Positions 51,795 through 60,957 of a DNA stretch of 64,000 bases are shown here, one piece after another. Made by a program: the position numbers and the translations under genes. Source of the DNA: Streptomyces bungoensis (GTDB lineage Bacteria > Actinomycetota > Actinomycetes > Streptomycetales > Streptomycetaceae); NCBI RefSeq assembly GCF_001514215.1, contig NZ_KQ948854.1, forward strand, positions 425,490 through 489,489. The letters run 5' to 3'. The notes under the pieces are model-generated. The model was not told the DNA's origin and ran no database searches. It worked only from the letters and a program-made list of their open reading frames with translations. How positions within the stretch are numbered: position 1 is the stretch's first letter; each line of letters begins with the position of its first letter.

Positions 51795-52106
51795 GTGACA
51801 AAACTTGCACGCCTTGTGACTGTTGTCGCACTGGTGAGCGGTGTGGTGGCCGGGGCGGCTCCGGCTGCCACGGCGGCTCCGGCAAAGGCCAAGTTGCTGG
51901 AATCGGTCACGCTGAGGGCAAAGCCGACCAACAGGTCGACCGCCCGGGGCGTCGTCCCCAAGGGCGCGGTCGTCAGCACCAACGACACCGGCTCCGTGGC
52001 GGGAGCCACCTACAAGGCCTGCGGCGTGAAGGAAAAGCTCTGGTACCCGGTCACGTGGAAGGGGACCAAGGGGTACATCGTCGCTGCCTGCATGCAGTTC
52101 AAGTGA
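51795..52106 (+). CDS. Small secreted SH3-like protein
   Basis: A GTG start follows GGGGAGTACG. The 103-residue precursor has a Sec signal peptide (LARLVTVVALVSGVVAGAAPAATAAP, cleavage after ATA-A near 27). The mature 75 residues resemble a bacterial SH3 (SH3b) domain: VTLRAKPTNRSTARGVVPKGAVVSTND, then WYPVTWKGTKGYIVAACMQF. Two Cys (in KACGVKEK and AACMQ) could form a disulfide. It has no enzymatic domain, so it may bind peptidoglycan. A hairpin terminator follows. Confidence 0.82.
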   Translation: MTKLARLVTVVALVSGVVAGAAPAATAAPAKAKLLESVTLRAKPTNRSTARGVVPKGAVVSTNDTGSVAGATYKACGVKEKLWYPVTWKGTKGYIVAACMQFK

Positions 52107-52432
52107 GCTGCCGTCCGTCTCGGACTTCCTGGTAGGCGGATCGGCCCGCTCGGGACCCGTGCGTGAACCATCGCCCGTCGGGGGTGGCCGGTGCCACCCC
52201 GGCGGGCGTACACGCTTCTGCGGACGGGGCCGGCGCCGGGCTGTGAAGCGTTCACCGCGGGCGTTGGTGCGAGTCCCTTACGACACACACGTCAGCACAG
52301 TGGCGCACAGCGAACGGACTGGGCGCCGGTGCGCTCGACCACGGCTAGGGCCTCTCGTTCGGATCATGCCGGGCTCGCGGGCCCCGGCACCGGACCCCGC
52401 TCCCTGATCCGGCCTGATCCAAACGAAAGACC
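52107..52432. other. Intergenic region carrying a terminator and a repeat element
   Basis: These 326 bases have no gene I can support. They hold the hairpin of the upstream secreted-protein gene and the 92-bp CTAG-bordered element described separately. The stretch between them (about 52210-52344) shows nothing further. Confidence 0.6.
52172..52208 (+). terminator. Terminator of the secreted SH3-like gene
   Basis: GGGGTGGC pairs with GCCACCCC, extended by CGCCCG with CGGGCG after a small internal loop. Confidence 0.6.
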
Positions 52433-52436
52433 CTAG
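52345..52436 (-). repeat. CTAG-bordered palindromic element, 92-bp copy (MITE-like)
   Basis: The ends CTAGGGTCTTTCGTTTGGATCA and TGATCCGAACGAGAGGCCCTAG (minus-strand reading) are inverted repeats matching at 19 of 22 positions, with CTAG at both borders. The middle is GC-rich and self-complementary. A shorter copy occurs at 22168-22223. CTAG suits the 4-bp YTAR target of IS5-type transposases, so a non-autonomous element is plausible. The border contains the TAG stop of the next gene. There is no transposase in the window. Confidence 0.75.
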
Positions 52437-53455
52437 GTGCACCACCACAGGAAGCGGTTGCACGTCTTGGTGGGCGACGGTGTCGGCGTCGGGCCGGACG
52501 TCGTCGGGGCGCTCGTGGGGGTGGCCGGCGGTCCGGAGGTGGCCGGGGCCGTCGGCGCCGAGGTCGCCGGTCCGGCCCCCGTGGTGGCCGACCGCTGCGA
52601 CGCGCCACTGGCGGAGGGGGACGCGGAGGCCTTGCTTTTCGGGGACTTGGACGCGGAGGCCGAGGGGGCGGCGGAGGCGGAGGCGCTCGGGCCCCTCGAC
52701 GGGTGCGAGGAGCCGCCGGGCGGAGCCGCCGTGCGGCCCGGGGAGGCGGAGGAGGTGCCGCCGTCCGCGGCCGTGTCGCCGGAGGAGGCCGGGGAGTCGC
52801 CGGCGAAGGGCGAGAAGGGGGCGTCCGTGCCCAGTTCGGCGATGCTGAGCCCGCCGGCCGCCAGCACGAGTCCGGCGGCGATGAAGACGGTACGGCGCCG
52901 GCGGCGCCGGTGGGCGGCCGCCTTGCGGTCCCGCCTGCTGGCGTCCGCGGCGGCGGGGCCGGAGTCCGGGCCGTCGGCGGCCGCGCCGCGCCCACGGCCG
53001 CGCGCCTGGCGCCGGGCGGCCCGCCCACCGGGCTCGCCGGGGCCGGCGCCGTCCTCCGCCTCGGAGGGACCGGAGTCGTGGAGGGCGTCGGTGTCGTCCG
53101 GGGCGCCGGGGTCCCCGGGCGTGTCGCCCTCACCCCCGGCGGGGAACCCGCCCTGCGTGTCGTATCCGGCCGCAGGGGTGTCGTACCCGGCCGCGGACGC
53201 GCCGGCGTCGTACGCGCCGTGCGGGTCGTACCCGCCCGCGGGCGCGGGTGCTCCGTACCCGGGGGCTTCGTAGCCGACATGGCCGGCATGGCTCGCCCGG
53301 GCACCCGTGTGGGCGTACCCGGCGTACTCCTCCTGGCCACCGAGGCCCGCGAACGGCGTGGCCGCGGACGCGGCGTGCCGCTCGGCCGGTGCTCCGCACC
53401 CGGGGCAGGCCAGGGCGCCGTTGAGGTGCCGTTGGCACGGGTGGCAGAAGTCCAT
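52433..53455 (-). CDS. Zinc-ribbon membrane protein with Ser/Pro/Ala-rich tail (SCO2400-like)
   Basis: The 340-residue protein starts MDFCHPCQRHLNGALACPGCG, two C-x-x-C pairs of a zinc ribbon. A Gly/Tyr-rich repeat region follows with AAGYDTPAAGYDT, then an acidic linker, and a basic segment RRDRKAAAHRRRRRR before one membrane helix (VFIAAGLVLAAGGLSIAELG). The outer part is about 130 residues of Ser/Ala/Pro/Thr ending CNRFLWWCT, with a likely disulfide. I recall this layout as a Streptomyces-specific family. It may be a sensor or wall-spanning anchor; function is unknown. Confidence 0.8.
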   Translation of the reverse strand: MDFCHPCQRHLNGALACPGCGAPAERHAASAATPFAGLGGQEEYAGYAHTGARASHAGHVGYEAPGYGAPAPAGGYDPHGAYDAGASAAGYDTPAAGYDTQGGFPAGGEGDTPGDPGAPDDTDALHDSGPSEAEDGAGPGEPGGRAARRQARGRGRGAAADGPDSGPAAADASRRDRKAAAHRRRRRRTVFIAAGLVLAAGGLSIAELGTDAPFSPFAGDSPASSGDTAADGGTSSASPGRTAAPPGGSSHPSRGPSASASAAPSASASKSPKSKASASPSASGASQRSATTGAGPATSAPTAPATSGPPATPTSAPTTSGPTPTPSPTKTCNRFLWWCT

Positions 53456-53571
53456 GACGCGGGAAGACTAGATTCCCGGCCGGTAACGTTCCTAGGCGCC
53501 TCTGTGAAGGTTTGGTGGATGACCGAAAAGGTTCTCGAAAGCCTTGTCGAAACCGTTACCTGTTCGACCCA

Positions 53572-53601
53572 TTGACACCCCTACCGCGCCGTCCTTACTG
53601 T
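53572..53601 (+). promoter_or_regulatory. Promoter of the sugar operon
   Basis: TTGACA (53572-53577) and TACTGT (53596-53601) are separated by 18 bases, about 55 bases before the first gene. Confidence 0.65.
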
Positions 53602-53611
53602 CACGCCAGCA

Positions 53612-53630
53612 TTTCGAACGTGTGACGAAA
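53612..53630. promoter_or_regulatory. Operator-like dyad at the sugar operon start
   Basis: TTTCG-9-CGAAA lies just after the predicted start of transcription. Further TCGAAA copies and a LacI-like GAAACCGTTAC occur 60-90 bases upstream. Placement suits a sugar-responsive repressor, which is not encoded next to the operon. Confidence 0.45.
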
Positions 53631-53656
53631 TCTCGAACAGCTGAGGGGCAACTGCC

Positions 53657-54814
53657 GTGCGTATCACCGGAATCAGCACTCACGTGGTCGGGACGCCCTG
53701 GCGCAACCTGACCTACGTCCAGGTGCACACCGACGAGGGGATCACCGGAGTCGGCGAGACCCGGATGCTCGGTCACACCGACGCGCTGATCGGCTACCTG
53801 CGGGAGGCCGAGGCCAACCACATCCTCGGTTCCGACCCGTTCGCCGTCGAGGACCTCGTGCGCCGCATGAAGTACGGCGACTACGGCCGGGCCGGCGAGA
53901 TCGTCATGTCCGGCATCGCGGTCGTCGAGATGGCCTGCTGGGACATCAAGGGCAAGGCCCTCGGCGTGCCGGTGTGGCAGCTGCTCGGCGGCAAGGTCGC
54001 CGACCGGGTCAAGGCGTACGCCAACGGCTGGTACACCACCGAGCGGACCCCGGAGGCCTACCACAAGGCCGCCCAGGGGGTCGTGGAGCGCGGCTACAAG
54101 GCGCTCAAGATCGACCCCTTCGGCACCGGGCACTTCGAGCTGGACCACGACCAGACGCTGTACGCGGTCTCCCTCATCGAGGCCGTCCGGGACGCCATCG
54201 GCCCGGACGCCGAGCTGATGCTGGAGATGCACGGCCGCTTCTCCCCCGCCACCGCCGTCCGGCTGGCCAAGGAGATGGCCCCCTTCAAGCCGGCCTGGCT
54301 GGAGGAGCCGTGCCCGCCGGAGAACCTGAAGGCGCTGGAGAAGGTCGCCGCCAAGGTGGACGTCCCGGTGGCCACCGGTGAGCGCATCCACGACCGGATC
54401 GAGTTCCGCGAGCTGTTCGAGAGCCAGGCCGTGGACATCATCCAGCCGGACGTCGGCCACATCGGCGGCATCTGGGAGACCCGGAAGCTGGCCGCCACCG
54501 CCGAGACCCACTACATGCTGGTCGCGCCGCACAACGTGGGTGGCCCGGTGCTCACCGCCGCCTCGCTGCAGGTCGGCTTCACCTCCCCCAACTTCAAGAT
54601 CCTCGAGCACTTCAACGACTTCGCCGACGCGGAGATCAAGAAGGTGGTCAAGGGGGCGCCGGAGGTCGTCGACGGCTACTTCCACCTCTCCGACCGGCCC
54701 GGCCTGGGCGTCGAGCTGGACACCGACGCGGCCGCCGAGTTCCCGCAGCAGCAGGCTCGCTTCGACCTGTGGGCCGAGGGCTGGGAGCAGCGCAAGCCCA
54801 AGGGCACGAAGTGA
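53657..54814 (+). CDS. Enolase-superfamily sugar-acid dehydratase (galactonate dehydratase-like)
   Basis: The 385-residue mandelate racemase/muconate lactonising enzyme family protein has metal ligands that look like E190 (LMLEMHGRF), E216 (WLEEPCPPENL) and E242 (VATGERIH). H192 two residues after the first ligand, and H292 in VAPHNVGGP, match the paired catalytic His of D-galactonate dehydratase. D265 in IIQPDVGHIGG supports H292. It removes water from an aldonate to give a 2-keto-3-deoxy acid. GTG start. It overlaps the next gene by 4 bases (GTGA). Confidence 0.85.
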   Translation: MRITGISTHVVGTPWRNLTYVQVHTDEGITGVGETRMLGHTDALIGYLREAEANHILGSDPFAVEDLVRRMKYGDYGRAGEIVMSGIAVVEMACWDIKGKALGVPVWQLLGGKVADRVKAYANGWYTTERTPEAYHKAAQGVVERGYKALKIDPFGTGHFELDHDQTLYAVSLIEAVRDAIGPDAELMLEMHGRFSPATAVRLAKEMAPFKPAWLEEPCPPENLKALEKVAAKVDVPVATGERIHDRIEFRELFESQAVDIIQPDVGHIGGIWETRKLAATAETHYMLVAPHNVGGPVLTAASLQVGFTSPNFKILEHFNDFADAEIKKVVKGAPEVVDGYFHLSDRPGLGVELDTDAAAEFPQQQARFDLWAEGWEQRKPKGTK

Positions 54815-55815
54815 GTTCCCAGGTCCTCGTCGAGGCGCCCGGCGCCCACCGGATCGAGGAGCACGTCCCCCGGGAGCCCGGCCCGGGCGAGGCGCTGGTC
54901 GCCGTGCACGCGGTGGGCATCTGCGGCAGCGACCGCGAGGTGTACCAGGGCAACCGGCCGGAGGGCTACGTCCGTTATCCGCTCACGCCGGGCCACGAGT
55001 GGTCCGGGACCGTCATGAGTGTCGGTGCCGGGGCGCCCGCCTCGCTCGTCGGCCGCAAGGTGGTCGGTGAGGGCTTCCGCAACTGCCAGGTGTGCGACCG
55101 CTGCCACGCGGGCGAGACCACGCTGTGCGGCGCGGGGTACGAGGAGACCGGGTTCACCCAGCCGGGCGCCATGGCCGCCACGCTCACCCTGCCCGCCCGG
55201 CTGCTGCACCCGCTGCCGGACGACGCCGACCTCACCGCGGCCGCCCTGCTGGAGCCGGCCGCCTGCGTCGCGGCCGCCGCCCTGAAGTCCGGGGCCCGGC
55301 CGGGCGAGCGGGTCGCGGTCGTGGGCACCGGCACGCTCGGCATGTTCGCCGTGCAGTTCCTGAAGGCCGTCTCGCCCGCGGAGCTGCTGGTCGTGGGCAC
55401 CCGCCGCGACCGGGAGGCGCTCTCCCGGCGGTTCGGCGCCACCGGCTTCCGGCTGCGCGACGAGCGGCTCCCGGACGACTTCGACGTCGTGATCGAGACC
55501 GCCGGGTCCGCGTCCGCCGCCCGCACCGCCGCCTCGCTGCTCCGGCGCGGCGGCCGCCTGGTCCTGACCGGCATCCCGGCGCCGGGCGCGGACGGGCTCG
55601 ACCCGACCGACCTCGTCGTACGGCAGCTGGAGGTGCACACGGTCTTCGGCGCGCCGCCGGACGCCTGGTCGCACGCCGTACGGGTCTTCGGCGCCGGTCT
55701 GCTGGACCCGCTGCCGCTGGTCACGCACGAACTGCCGCTGACCGAGTTCCCGCACGCCATCGAGCTGGTGGGGGCCGGTGATCCCACCGTGGGCAAGGTG
55801 CTGCTCCGCCCCTGA
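54811..55815 (+). CDS. Zinc-dependent alcohol/polyol dehydrogenase
   Basis: The 334-residue medium-chain dehydrogenase has catalytic zinc ligands in GICGSDREVYQG and TPGHEWSG, and structural zinc Cys in CQVCDRCHAGETTLC. The NAD(P) site is VAVVGTGTLGMFAVQFLKA. LLEPAACVAAAAL is the conserved Glu-Pro segment. It likely oxidises a sugar, polyol or sugar acid in the same pathway as the dehydratase, to which it is translationally coupled. A 115-base gap separates it from the next gene. Confidence 0.9.
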   Translation: MSSQVLVEAPGAHRIEEHVPREPGPGEALVAVHAVGICGSDREVYQGNRPEGYVRYPLTPGHEWSGTVMSVGAGAPASLVGRKVVGEGFRNCQVCDRCHAGETTLCGAGYEETGFTQPGAMAATLTLPARLLHPLPDDADLTAAALLEPAACVAAAALKSGARPGERVAVVGTGTLGMFAVQFLKAVSPAELLVVGTRRDREALSRRFGATGFRLRDERLPDDFDVVIETAGSASAARTAASLLRRGGRLVLTGIPAPGADGLDPTDLVVRQLEVHTVFGAPPDAWSHAVRVFGAGLLDPLPLVTHELPLTEFPHAIELVGAGDPTVGKVLLRP

Positions 55816-55930
55816 CCGTGCGCCGGCCGGGGCCTGACCTGACGGCGCCCCGGCCGGCGTGCATCCGAGGACCTTTTTCGTACCCCGAGCCGCGAACCTT
55901 GTCCGAGATACCGAACACGAAGGACAACTT

Positions 55931-56899
55931 GTGACCGACGCCTCCGCCCCGGCAGCCCGCCGGCCCGGTGAGCAGCAGCTCGCCGCACTCGGCCTGGGCG
56001 CGCCCGCCCTCGACCCCGCCGACGCATCCGCCCACAGCTTCCCGGGCGGCGGCCGCTGGCGCACCGAGATCCCCTCGTGCGAGGGTCCCGAAGCGCTGGC
56101 CGTCGTCCTCAAGGAGGCCTCGCGCCTCGACGTCCCGATCCACCGGATCAGCCAGGGCAGCGGTGTGTGGATGCTCACCGACGCCGAGATCACCGAGATG
56201 GTCGACGCGACCGCCGAACGGGACATCGAGCTCTGCCTGTTCACCGGCCCGCGCGGCACCTGGGACATCGGCGGCTCGGTGCGCTCCGACTCCCGCGGCG
56301 CCGGGCTGCGCGCCCGCGGCCACGACGCCGTCGCCGGCTGCGTCGAGGACGCCGTCCGCGCCACCGAACTGGGCGTCACGTGCCTGCTGGTGGCCGACGA
56401 GGGCGTGCTGTGGACGCTGCACCGCGCCCGGCAGTCCGGCATCATCCCGGCGGACACCACGCTCAAGGTCTCCGCGCTCATCGGCCCCGTCAACCCGGCC
56501 TCGTACGCGGTGTACGAGCGGCTGGGCGCCGACTCGGTCAACGTGCCCAGCGACCTGACGCTGGATCACCTCACGGAGATCCGACGGGTGTCCGCGGCTC
56601 CGATGGACATGTACATCGAGGCACCCGACGACCTCGGCGGGTACGTGCGGATGTACGAGGTCGCCGAGCTGATCCGGCGCGGCGCGCCGCTCTACCTGAA
56701 GTTCGGTCTGTCCAAGGCCCCCGGCATCTACCCCTGGGGCACCCACCTCAGGGACGTGACCCTGGACACCGCCCGGGAGCGGGTGCGGCGCGGCCGCCTC
56801 GCCCTGGACCTGCTCGCCCGGCACGGCGCGGACGGCGACATGGCGCCGCTCGGCTCCCGGCTGCCCGGCCCGCTCCACCGCTTTCCCGCCGACGGCTGA
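55931..56899 (+). CDS. TIM-barrel-like protein of unknown function (peptidase U32-like)
   Basis: The GTG start is preceded by GAAGGACAACTT. The 322-residue protein is soluble. Repeated strand-helix units and conserved-looking pieces (PIHRISQGSGVWMLTDAEI, IELCLFTGPRGTWDIGG, LGVTCLLVADEGVLWTLH, TLKVSALIGPVNPASYAVYERLGADSVNVP, MDMYIEAPDDLGGYVRMYEV, APLYLKFGLSKAPGIYPWG) suggest a TIM barrel related to U32-type or aldolase-like enzymes. I cannot name its activity. It sits between the dehydrogenase and the sugar-binding protein, so it may act on the same sugar acid. Confidence 0.7.
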   Translation: MTDASAPAARRPGEQQLAALGLGAPALDPADASAHSFPGGGRWRTEIPSCEGPEALAVVLKEASRLDVPIHRISQGSGVWMLTDAEITEMVDATAERDIELCLFTGPRGTWDIGGSVRSDSRGAGLRARGHDAVAGCVEDAVRATELGVTCLLVADEGVLWTLHRARQSGIIPADTTLKVSALIGPVNPASYAVYERLGADSVNVPSDLTLDHLTEIRRVSAAPMDMYIEAPDDLGGYVRMYEVAELIRRGAPLYLKFGLSKAPGIYPWGTHLRDVTLDTARERVRRGRLALDLLARHGADGDMAPLGSRLPGPLHRFPADG

Positions 56900-56947
56900 A
56901 CCCGCCGTAAGCGACCCCCCTCTCCCCGACGGACCACACAAGGACGG

Positions 56948-58063
56948 ATGACCATGCGCAACCGCAGAGCCGCACTCACCGCGATAGCCGGAGCCGCCTC
57001 GCTCGCCCTCGCCCTGACCGCCTGCGGCCAGTCCGGCAACGGCGGCAGCAAGGACAAGGGCGGTGACGCCAAGGGCGGCACCATCGGCATCGCGATGCCG
57101 ACCAAGTCCTCCGAGCGCTGGATCAACGACGGCAACAACGTCGTCAAGGACCTCGAGGCCAAGGGCTACAAGACCAAGCTGGTCTACGGCGAGGACAACC
57201 CGGACACCCAGGTCTCCCAGATCGAGAACCTGATCACGCAGGGCGTCAAGGGCCTGGTCATCGCGGCCATCGACAACAAGTCCCTGAACAACGTGCTCCA
57301 GGAGGCCGCGGACGCGAACATCCCGGTCATCGCCTACGACCGGCTGATCCTCGGCACGAAGAACGTCGACTACTACGCGTCCTTCGACAACGAGAAGGTC
57401 GGTGTCCTCCAGGGCACGTACATCGTGCAGAAGCTCGGCCTGGACAAGGGCAAGAAGGGCCCGTTCAACATCGAGCTGTTCGCCGGCTCCAACGACGACA
57501 ACAACACCAAGTACTTCTTCAACGGCGCGATGAGCGTGCTCCAGCCGTACATCGACAAGAAGCAGCTGGTGGTCAAGTCCGGCCAGACGGCGCTGAACAA
57601 GGTCACCACCCTGCGCTGGGACGGCGCGACCGCGCAGAAGCGCATGGAGGACATCCTCACCTCCTCCTACCAGTCCGGCAAGGTCGACGCGGTGCTCTCG
57701 CCGTACGACGGCATCTCGATCGGCGTCATCGCCGCGCTGAAGTCGGACGGCTACGGCTCCAAGGGCCAGCCGCTGCCCGTCATCACCGGCCAGGACGCCG
57801 AGCTGGCGTCGGTGAAGTCGATCATCGCGGGTGAGCAGACGCAGACCGTCTACAAGGACCTCCGCAAGCTCGCCGACGTCGCCGCGACCATGATGGACGA
57901 CGCCCTGAAGGGCAAGAAGCCGCAGGTCAACGACACCAAGACGTACGACAACGGCAGCAAGGTCGTGCCCGCGTACCTGCTCCAGCCGGTGAGCGTGGAC
58001 AAGTCCAACTACGAGGACGTGCTGGTCAAGGGCGGCTACTACACCGACGCCGAGCTCAAGTAA
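56948..58063 (+). CDS. chvE: Multiple-monosaccharide ABC transporter, substrate-binding lipoprotein
   Basis: The 371-residue precursor has a lipoprotein signal ([13 protein letters not shown], lipobox L-T-A-C), so it is anchored outside the membrane. The mature part is a ChvE-like periplasmic-binding type 1 fold: [64 protein letters not shown], then [20 protein letters not shown] and [14 protein letters not shown]. It binds aldoses such as galactose, arabinose or glucose. AAGGACGG precedes the first ATG. ATPase and permease genes follow directly. Confidence 0.92.
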   Translation: MTMRNRRAALTAIAGAASLALALTACGQSGNGGSKDKGGDAKGGTIGIAMPTKSSERWINDGNNVVKDLEAKGYKTKLVYGEDNPDTQVSQIENLITQGVKGLVIAAIDNKSLNNVLQEAADANIPVIAYDRLILGTKNVDYYASFDNEKVGVLQGTYIVQKLGLDKGKKGPFNIELFAGSNDDNNTKYFFNGAMSVLQPYIDKKQLVVKSGQTALNKVTTLRWDGATAQKRMEDILTSSYQSGKVDAVLSPYDGISIGVIAALKSDGYGSKGQPLPVITGQDAELASVKSIIAGEQTQTVYKDLRKLADVAATMMDDALKGKKPQVNDTKTYDNGSKVVPAYLLQPVSVDKSNYEDVLVKGGYYTDAELK

Positions 58064-58107
58064 TCCGGACAGTCCCGGCCGAACCCCACTGATTGGAAGG
58101 CACGACC

Positions 58108-59658
58108 ATGGCGGGACCCGTCCTGGAAATGCGCTCGATCGTCAAGACCTTTCCCGGTGTCAAGGCGCTGTCGGACGTCACCCTGACCGTCCGGCAGGGC
58201 GAGGTCCACGCCATCTGCGGCGAGAACGGCGCCGGGAAGTCCACCCTGATGAAGGTGCTCTCCGGCGTCCATCCGCACGGCACGTACGAGGGGGACATCC
58301 TCTTCGAGGGGGAGATCGTCCGCTTCAAGGACATCCGGGCGAGCGAGCAGCACGGCATCGTCATCATCCACCAGGAGCTGGCGCTGTCGCCGTACCTCTC
58401 CCTCGCGGAGAACATCTTCCTCGGCAACGAGCACGCCAGGGGCGGCTTCATCGACTGGCGGCAGACCCTGCGGCACGCCACCGAGCTGCTGCGCCGGGTC
58501 GGTCTGGACGATCACCCGGAGACCCGCGTCGCCGACATCGGCGTGGGCAAGCAGCAGCTCGTGGAGATCGCCAAGGCGCTGTCGAAGAAGGTGAAGCTGC
58601 TCATCCTGGACGAGCCGACGGCGGCGCTGAACGACGAGGACAGCGACAAGCTCCTCCACCTCATCCTGGAGCTGAAGAAGCAGGGCATCACCTCGATCAT
58701 CATCTCCCACAAGCTCAACGAGATCCGCAAGGTCGCCGACTCGGTGACGATCCTCCGCGACGGCAGGTCCATCGAGACGCTGGACGTGAGGTCGCCGGAG
58801 ACGACCGAGGACCGGATCATCACCGGCATGGTGGGCCGCGACCTGGACCACCGCTTCCCCGAGCGCACGCCGCACGAGGGCGAGGCGGACGCGGCACCGG
58901 CCCTGGAGATCCGCAACTGGACCGTGCACCACCCGATCGACCAGGAGCGCAAGGTCGTCGACGACGTGTCGATCGACGTGCGCCGCGGGGAGATCGTCGG
59001 CATCGCGGGCCTGATGGGCGCCGGCCGCACCGAGCTGGCGATGAGCGTGTTCGGGCGGACCTACGGCCGCTACGCGGGCGGCACGGTCCGCAAGGACGGC
59101 ACGGAGATCCGCACCAGGACCGTCGCCGAGGCCGTCGGCCACGGCATCGCCTACGTCACCGAGGACCGCAAGCACTACGGGCTCAACCTCATCGACACGA
59201 TCAACCGCAACGTCTCGCTGACCGCGCTGCACAAGGTGGCCCGGCGGGGGATCGTCGACGAACACGAGGAGCGGCAGGTCTCCGAGGGCTTCCGCACGTC
59301 GATGAACATCAAGGCGCCGACCGTGTTCGAGCCGGTGGGCAAGCTGTCCGGCGGCAACCAGCAGAAGGTCGTGCTCAGCAAGTGGATCTTCGCGGGTCCG
59401 GACGTGCTGATCCTGGACGAGCCCACCCGCGGCATCGACGTGGGCGCCAAGTACGAGATCTACACCGTCATCGACCAGCTGGCCGCCCAGGGCAAGGCGG
59501 TCGTCTTCATCTCCTCCGAGCTGCCCGAGCTGCTCGGCATGTGCGACCGCATCTACACGATGGCCGCCGGGCGGCTGACCGGCGAGGTGCCGCGGGCCGA
59601 GGCCACGCAGGAAGTGCTGATGCGTCAGATGACCAAGGACAAAGAGGTAACCCGATGA
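58108..59658 (+). CDS. mmsA: Multiple-monosaccharide ABC transporter, ATPase
   Basis: The 516-residue tandem ABC ATPase has N-terminal Walker [10 protein letters not shown] (38-46), signature [13 protein letters not shown] and Walker [13 protein letters not shown]. The C-terminal domain has [10 protein letters not shown] in place of Walker A, so it is probably non-hydrolytic, but keeps LSGGNQQKV and [14 protein letters not shown]. This is the usual arrangement for ribose/galactose-type importers. GGAAGG precedes the ATG. Its stop overlaps the permease start (ATGA). Confidence 0.95.
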   Translation: MAGPVLEMRSIVKTFPGVKALSDVTLTVRQGEVHAICGENGAGKSTLMKVLSGVHPHGTYEGDILFEGEIVRFKDIRASEQHGIVIIHQELALSPYLSLAENIFLGNEHARGGFIDWRQTLRHATELLRRVGLDDHPETRVADIGVGKQQLVEIAKALSKKVKLLILDEPTAALNDEDSDKLLHLILELKKQGITSIIISHKLNEIRKVADSVTILRDGRSIETLDVRSPETTEDRIITGMVGRDLDHRFPERTPHEGEADAAPALEIRNWTVHHPIDQERKVVDDVSIDVRRGEIVGIAGLMGAGRTELAMSVFGRTYGRYAGGTVRKDGTEIRTRTVAEAVGHGIAYVTEDRKHYGLNLIDTINRNVSLTALHKVARRGIVDEHEERQVSEGFRTSMNIKAPTVFEPVGKLSGGNQQKVVLSKWIFAGPDVLILDEPTRGIDVGAKYEIYTVIDQLAAQGKAVVFISSELPELLGMCDRIYTMAAGRLTGEVPRAEATQEVLMRQMTKDKEVTR

Positions 59659-60899
59659 GCACCGATGTGACCGACAAGAGCCCGGCCTCGGCGCCGCCGG
59701 GCGGGAGCGGAGGGGCCGCCGGCACCGGCCTGCTGCAGCTGATGCTGGACGGACTGCGCCGCAACATGCGCCAGTACGGCATGCTGATCGCGCTCGGCCT
59801 GATCGTCGTCCTCTTCGCGGTGTGGACCGACGGCGACCTGCTGCTGCCGCGCAACGTCTCCAACCTGGTGCTGCAGAACAGCTACATCCTGATCCTCGCG
59901 ATCGGCATGATGCTGGTCATCATCGCCGGCCACATCGACCTCTCGGTCGGCTCGCTGACCGCGTTCGTCGGCGCCTTCGCGGCCGTGCTCACGGTGCAGC
60001 ACCATGTGGCCTGGCCCGTCGCGGTGGTGCTGTGCCTGCTGATGGGCGCGGTGGCGGGCTCCGTCCAGGGCTTCCTGATCGCGTATCTCGGCATACCGTC
60101 GTTCATCGTCACCCTCGCCGGGATGCTGCTCTTCCGCGGTCTGACGGAGATCCTGCTCAAGGGCCAGACCCTCGGCCCGTTCCCCGACGGCCTGCAGAAG
60201 ATCGGCAACGGCTTCCTGCCCGAGGTCGGCCCGAACACCAACTACCACAACATCACGCTCCTCCTCGGCCTCGTCCTGTCCGTCGCCGTGGTGTGGCAGG
60301 AGGTGCGCGACCGCAGCCGCCAGCAGGAGTTCTCGCTGGAGGTGCTGCCCGCGAGGCTGTTCCTGCTCAAGCTGGTCGCGCTGGTCGCCGCGATCCTCGC
60401 CCTGACGCTGCTGCTCGCCAGCTACAAGGGCGCCCCGATCGTGCTGATCGTGCTCGGCGCGCTGGTCGTCGGCTACGGCTACGTGATGCGCAACGCGGTG
60501 TTCGGCCGGCACATCTACGCGATCGGCGGCAACCTGCCGGCGGCCAAGCTGTCCGGCGTGAAGGACAAGAAGGTCACCTTCCACGTCTTCCTGAACATGG
60601 GCGTGCTCGCGGCCCTGGCGGGTCTGGTGGTCGCCGCCCGCCTGAACGCGGCCTCGCCGAAGGCGGGCGTCAACTTCGAACTCGAGGCGATCGCCTCGTC
60701 GTTCATCGGTGGCGCGTCCATGAGCGGCGGTGTCGGCACCGTCCTCGGCGCCATCATCGGCGGTCTCGTCCTCGGCGTGCTGAACAACGGCATGAACCTC
60801 CTCTCCGTCGGCACCGACTGGCAGCAGGTCATCAAGGGCCTCGCCCTGCTGGTGGCGGTCGGGTTCGACGTGTGGAACAAGCGCAAGTCCGGTTCGTAA
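59655..60899 (+). CDS. mmsB: Multiple-monosaccharide ABC transporter, permease
   Basis: The 414-residue protein has about ten membrane helices of the BPD_transp_2 family. The conserved segment [18 protein letters not shown] is the family hallmark. Others are [46 protein letters not shown] (the loop to the ATPase) and [37 protein letters not shown]. It forms the channel with the ChvE-like receptor and tandem ATPase. Its start overlaps the ATPase stop by four bases. Confidence 0.95.
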   Translation: MSTDVTDKSPASAPPGGSGGAAGTGLLQLMLDGLRRNMRQYGMLIALGLIVVLFAVWTDGDLLLPRNVSNLVLQNSYILILAIGMMLVIIAGHIDLSVGSLTAFVGAFAAVLTVQHHVAWPVAVVLCLLMGAVAGSVQGFLIAYLGIPSFIVTLAGMLLFRGLTEILLKGQTLGPFPDGLQKIGNGFLPEVGPNTNYHNITLLLGLVLSVAVVWQEVRDRSRQQEFSLEVLPARLFLLKLVALVAAILALTLLLASYKGAPIVLIVLGALVVGYGYVMRNAVFGRHIYAIGGNLPAAKLSGVKDKKVTFHVFLNMGVLAALAGLVVAARLNAASPKAGVNFELEAIASSFIGGASMSGGVGTVLGAIIGGLVLGVLNNGMNLLSVGTDWQQVIKGLALLVAVGFDVWNKRKSGS

Positions 60900-60907
60900 G
60901 TCAGCTC

Positions 60908-60936
60908 GGGCCCCGCCGGCCGAGCCGGCGGGGCCC
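60908..60936 (+). terminator. Hairpin between permease and secreted mutarotase
   Basis: GGGCCCCGCCGGC pairs perfectly with GCCGGCGGGGCCC (13 bp, 3-base loop). It may attenuate rather than end transcription, as the mutarotase follows 21 bases later. Confidence 0.6.
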
Positions 60937-60957
60937 CTCCTCTCACGGGAGCCGCAC

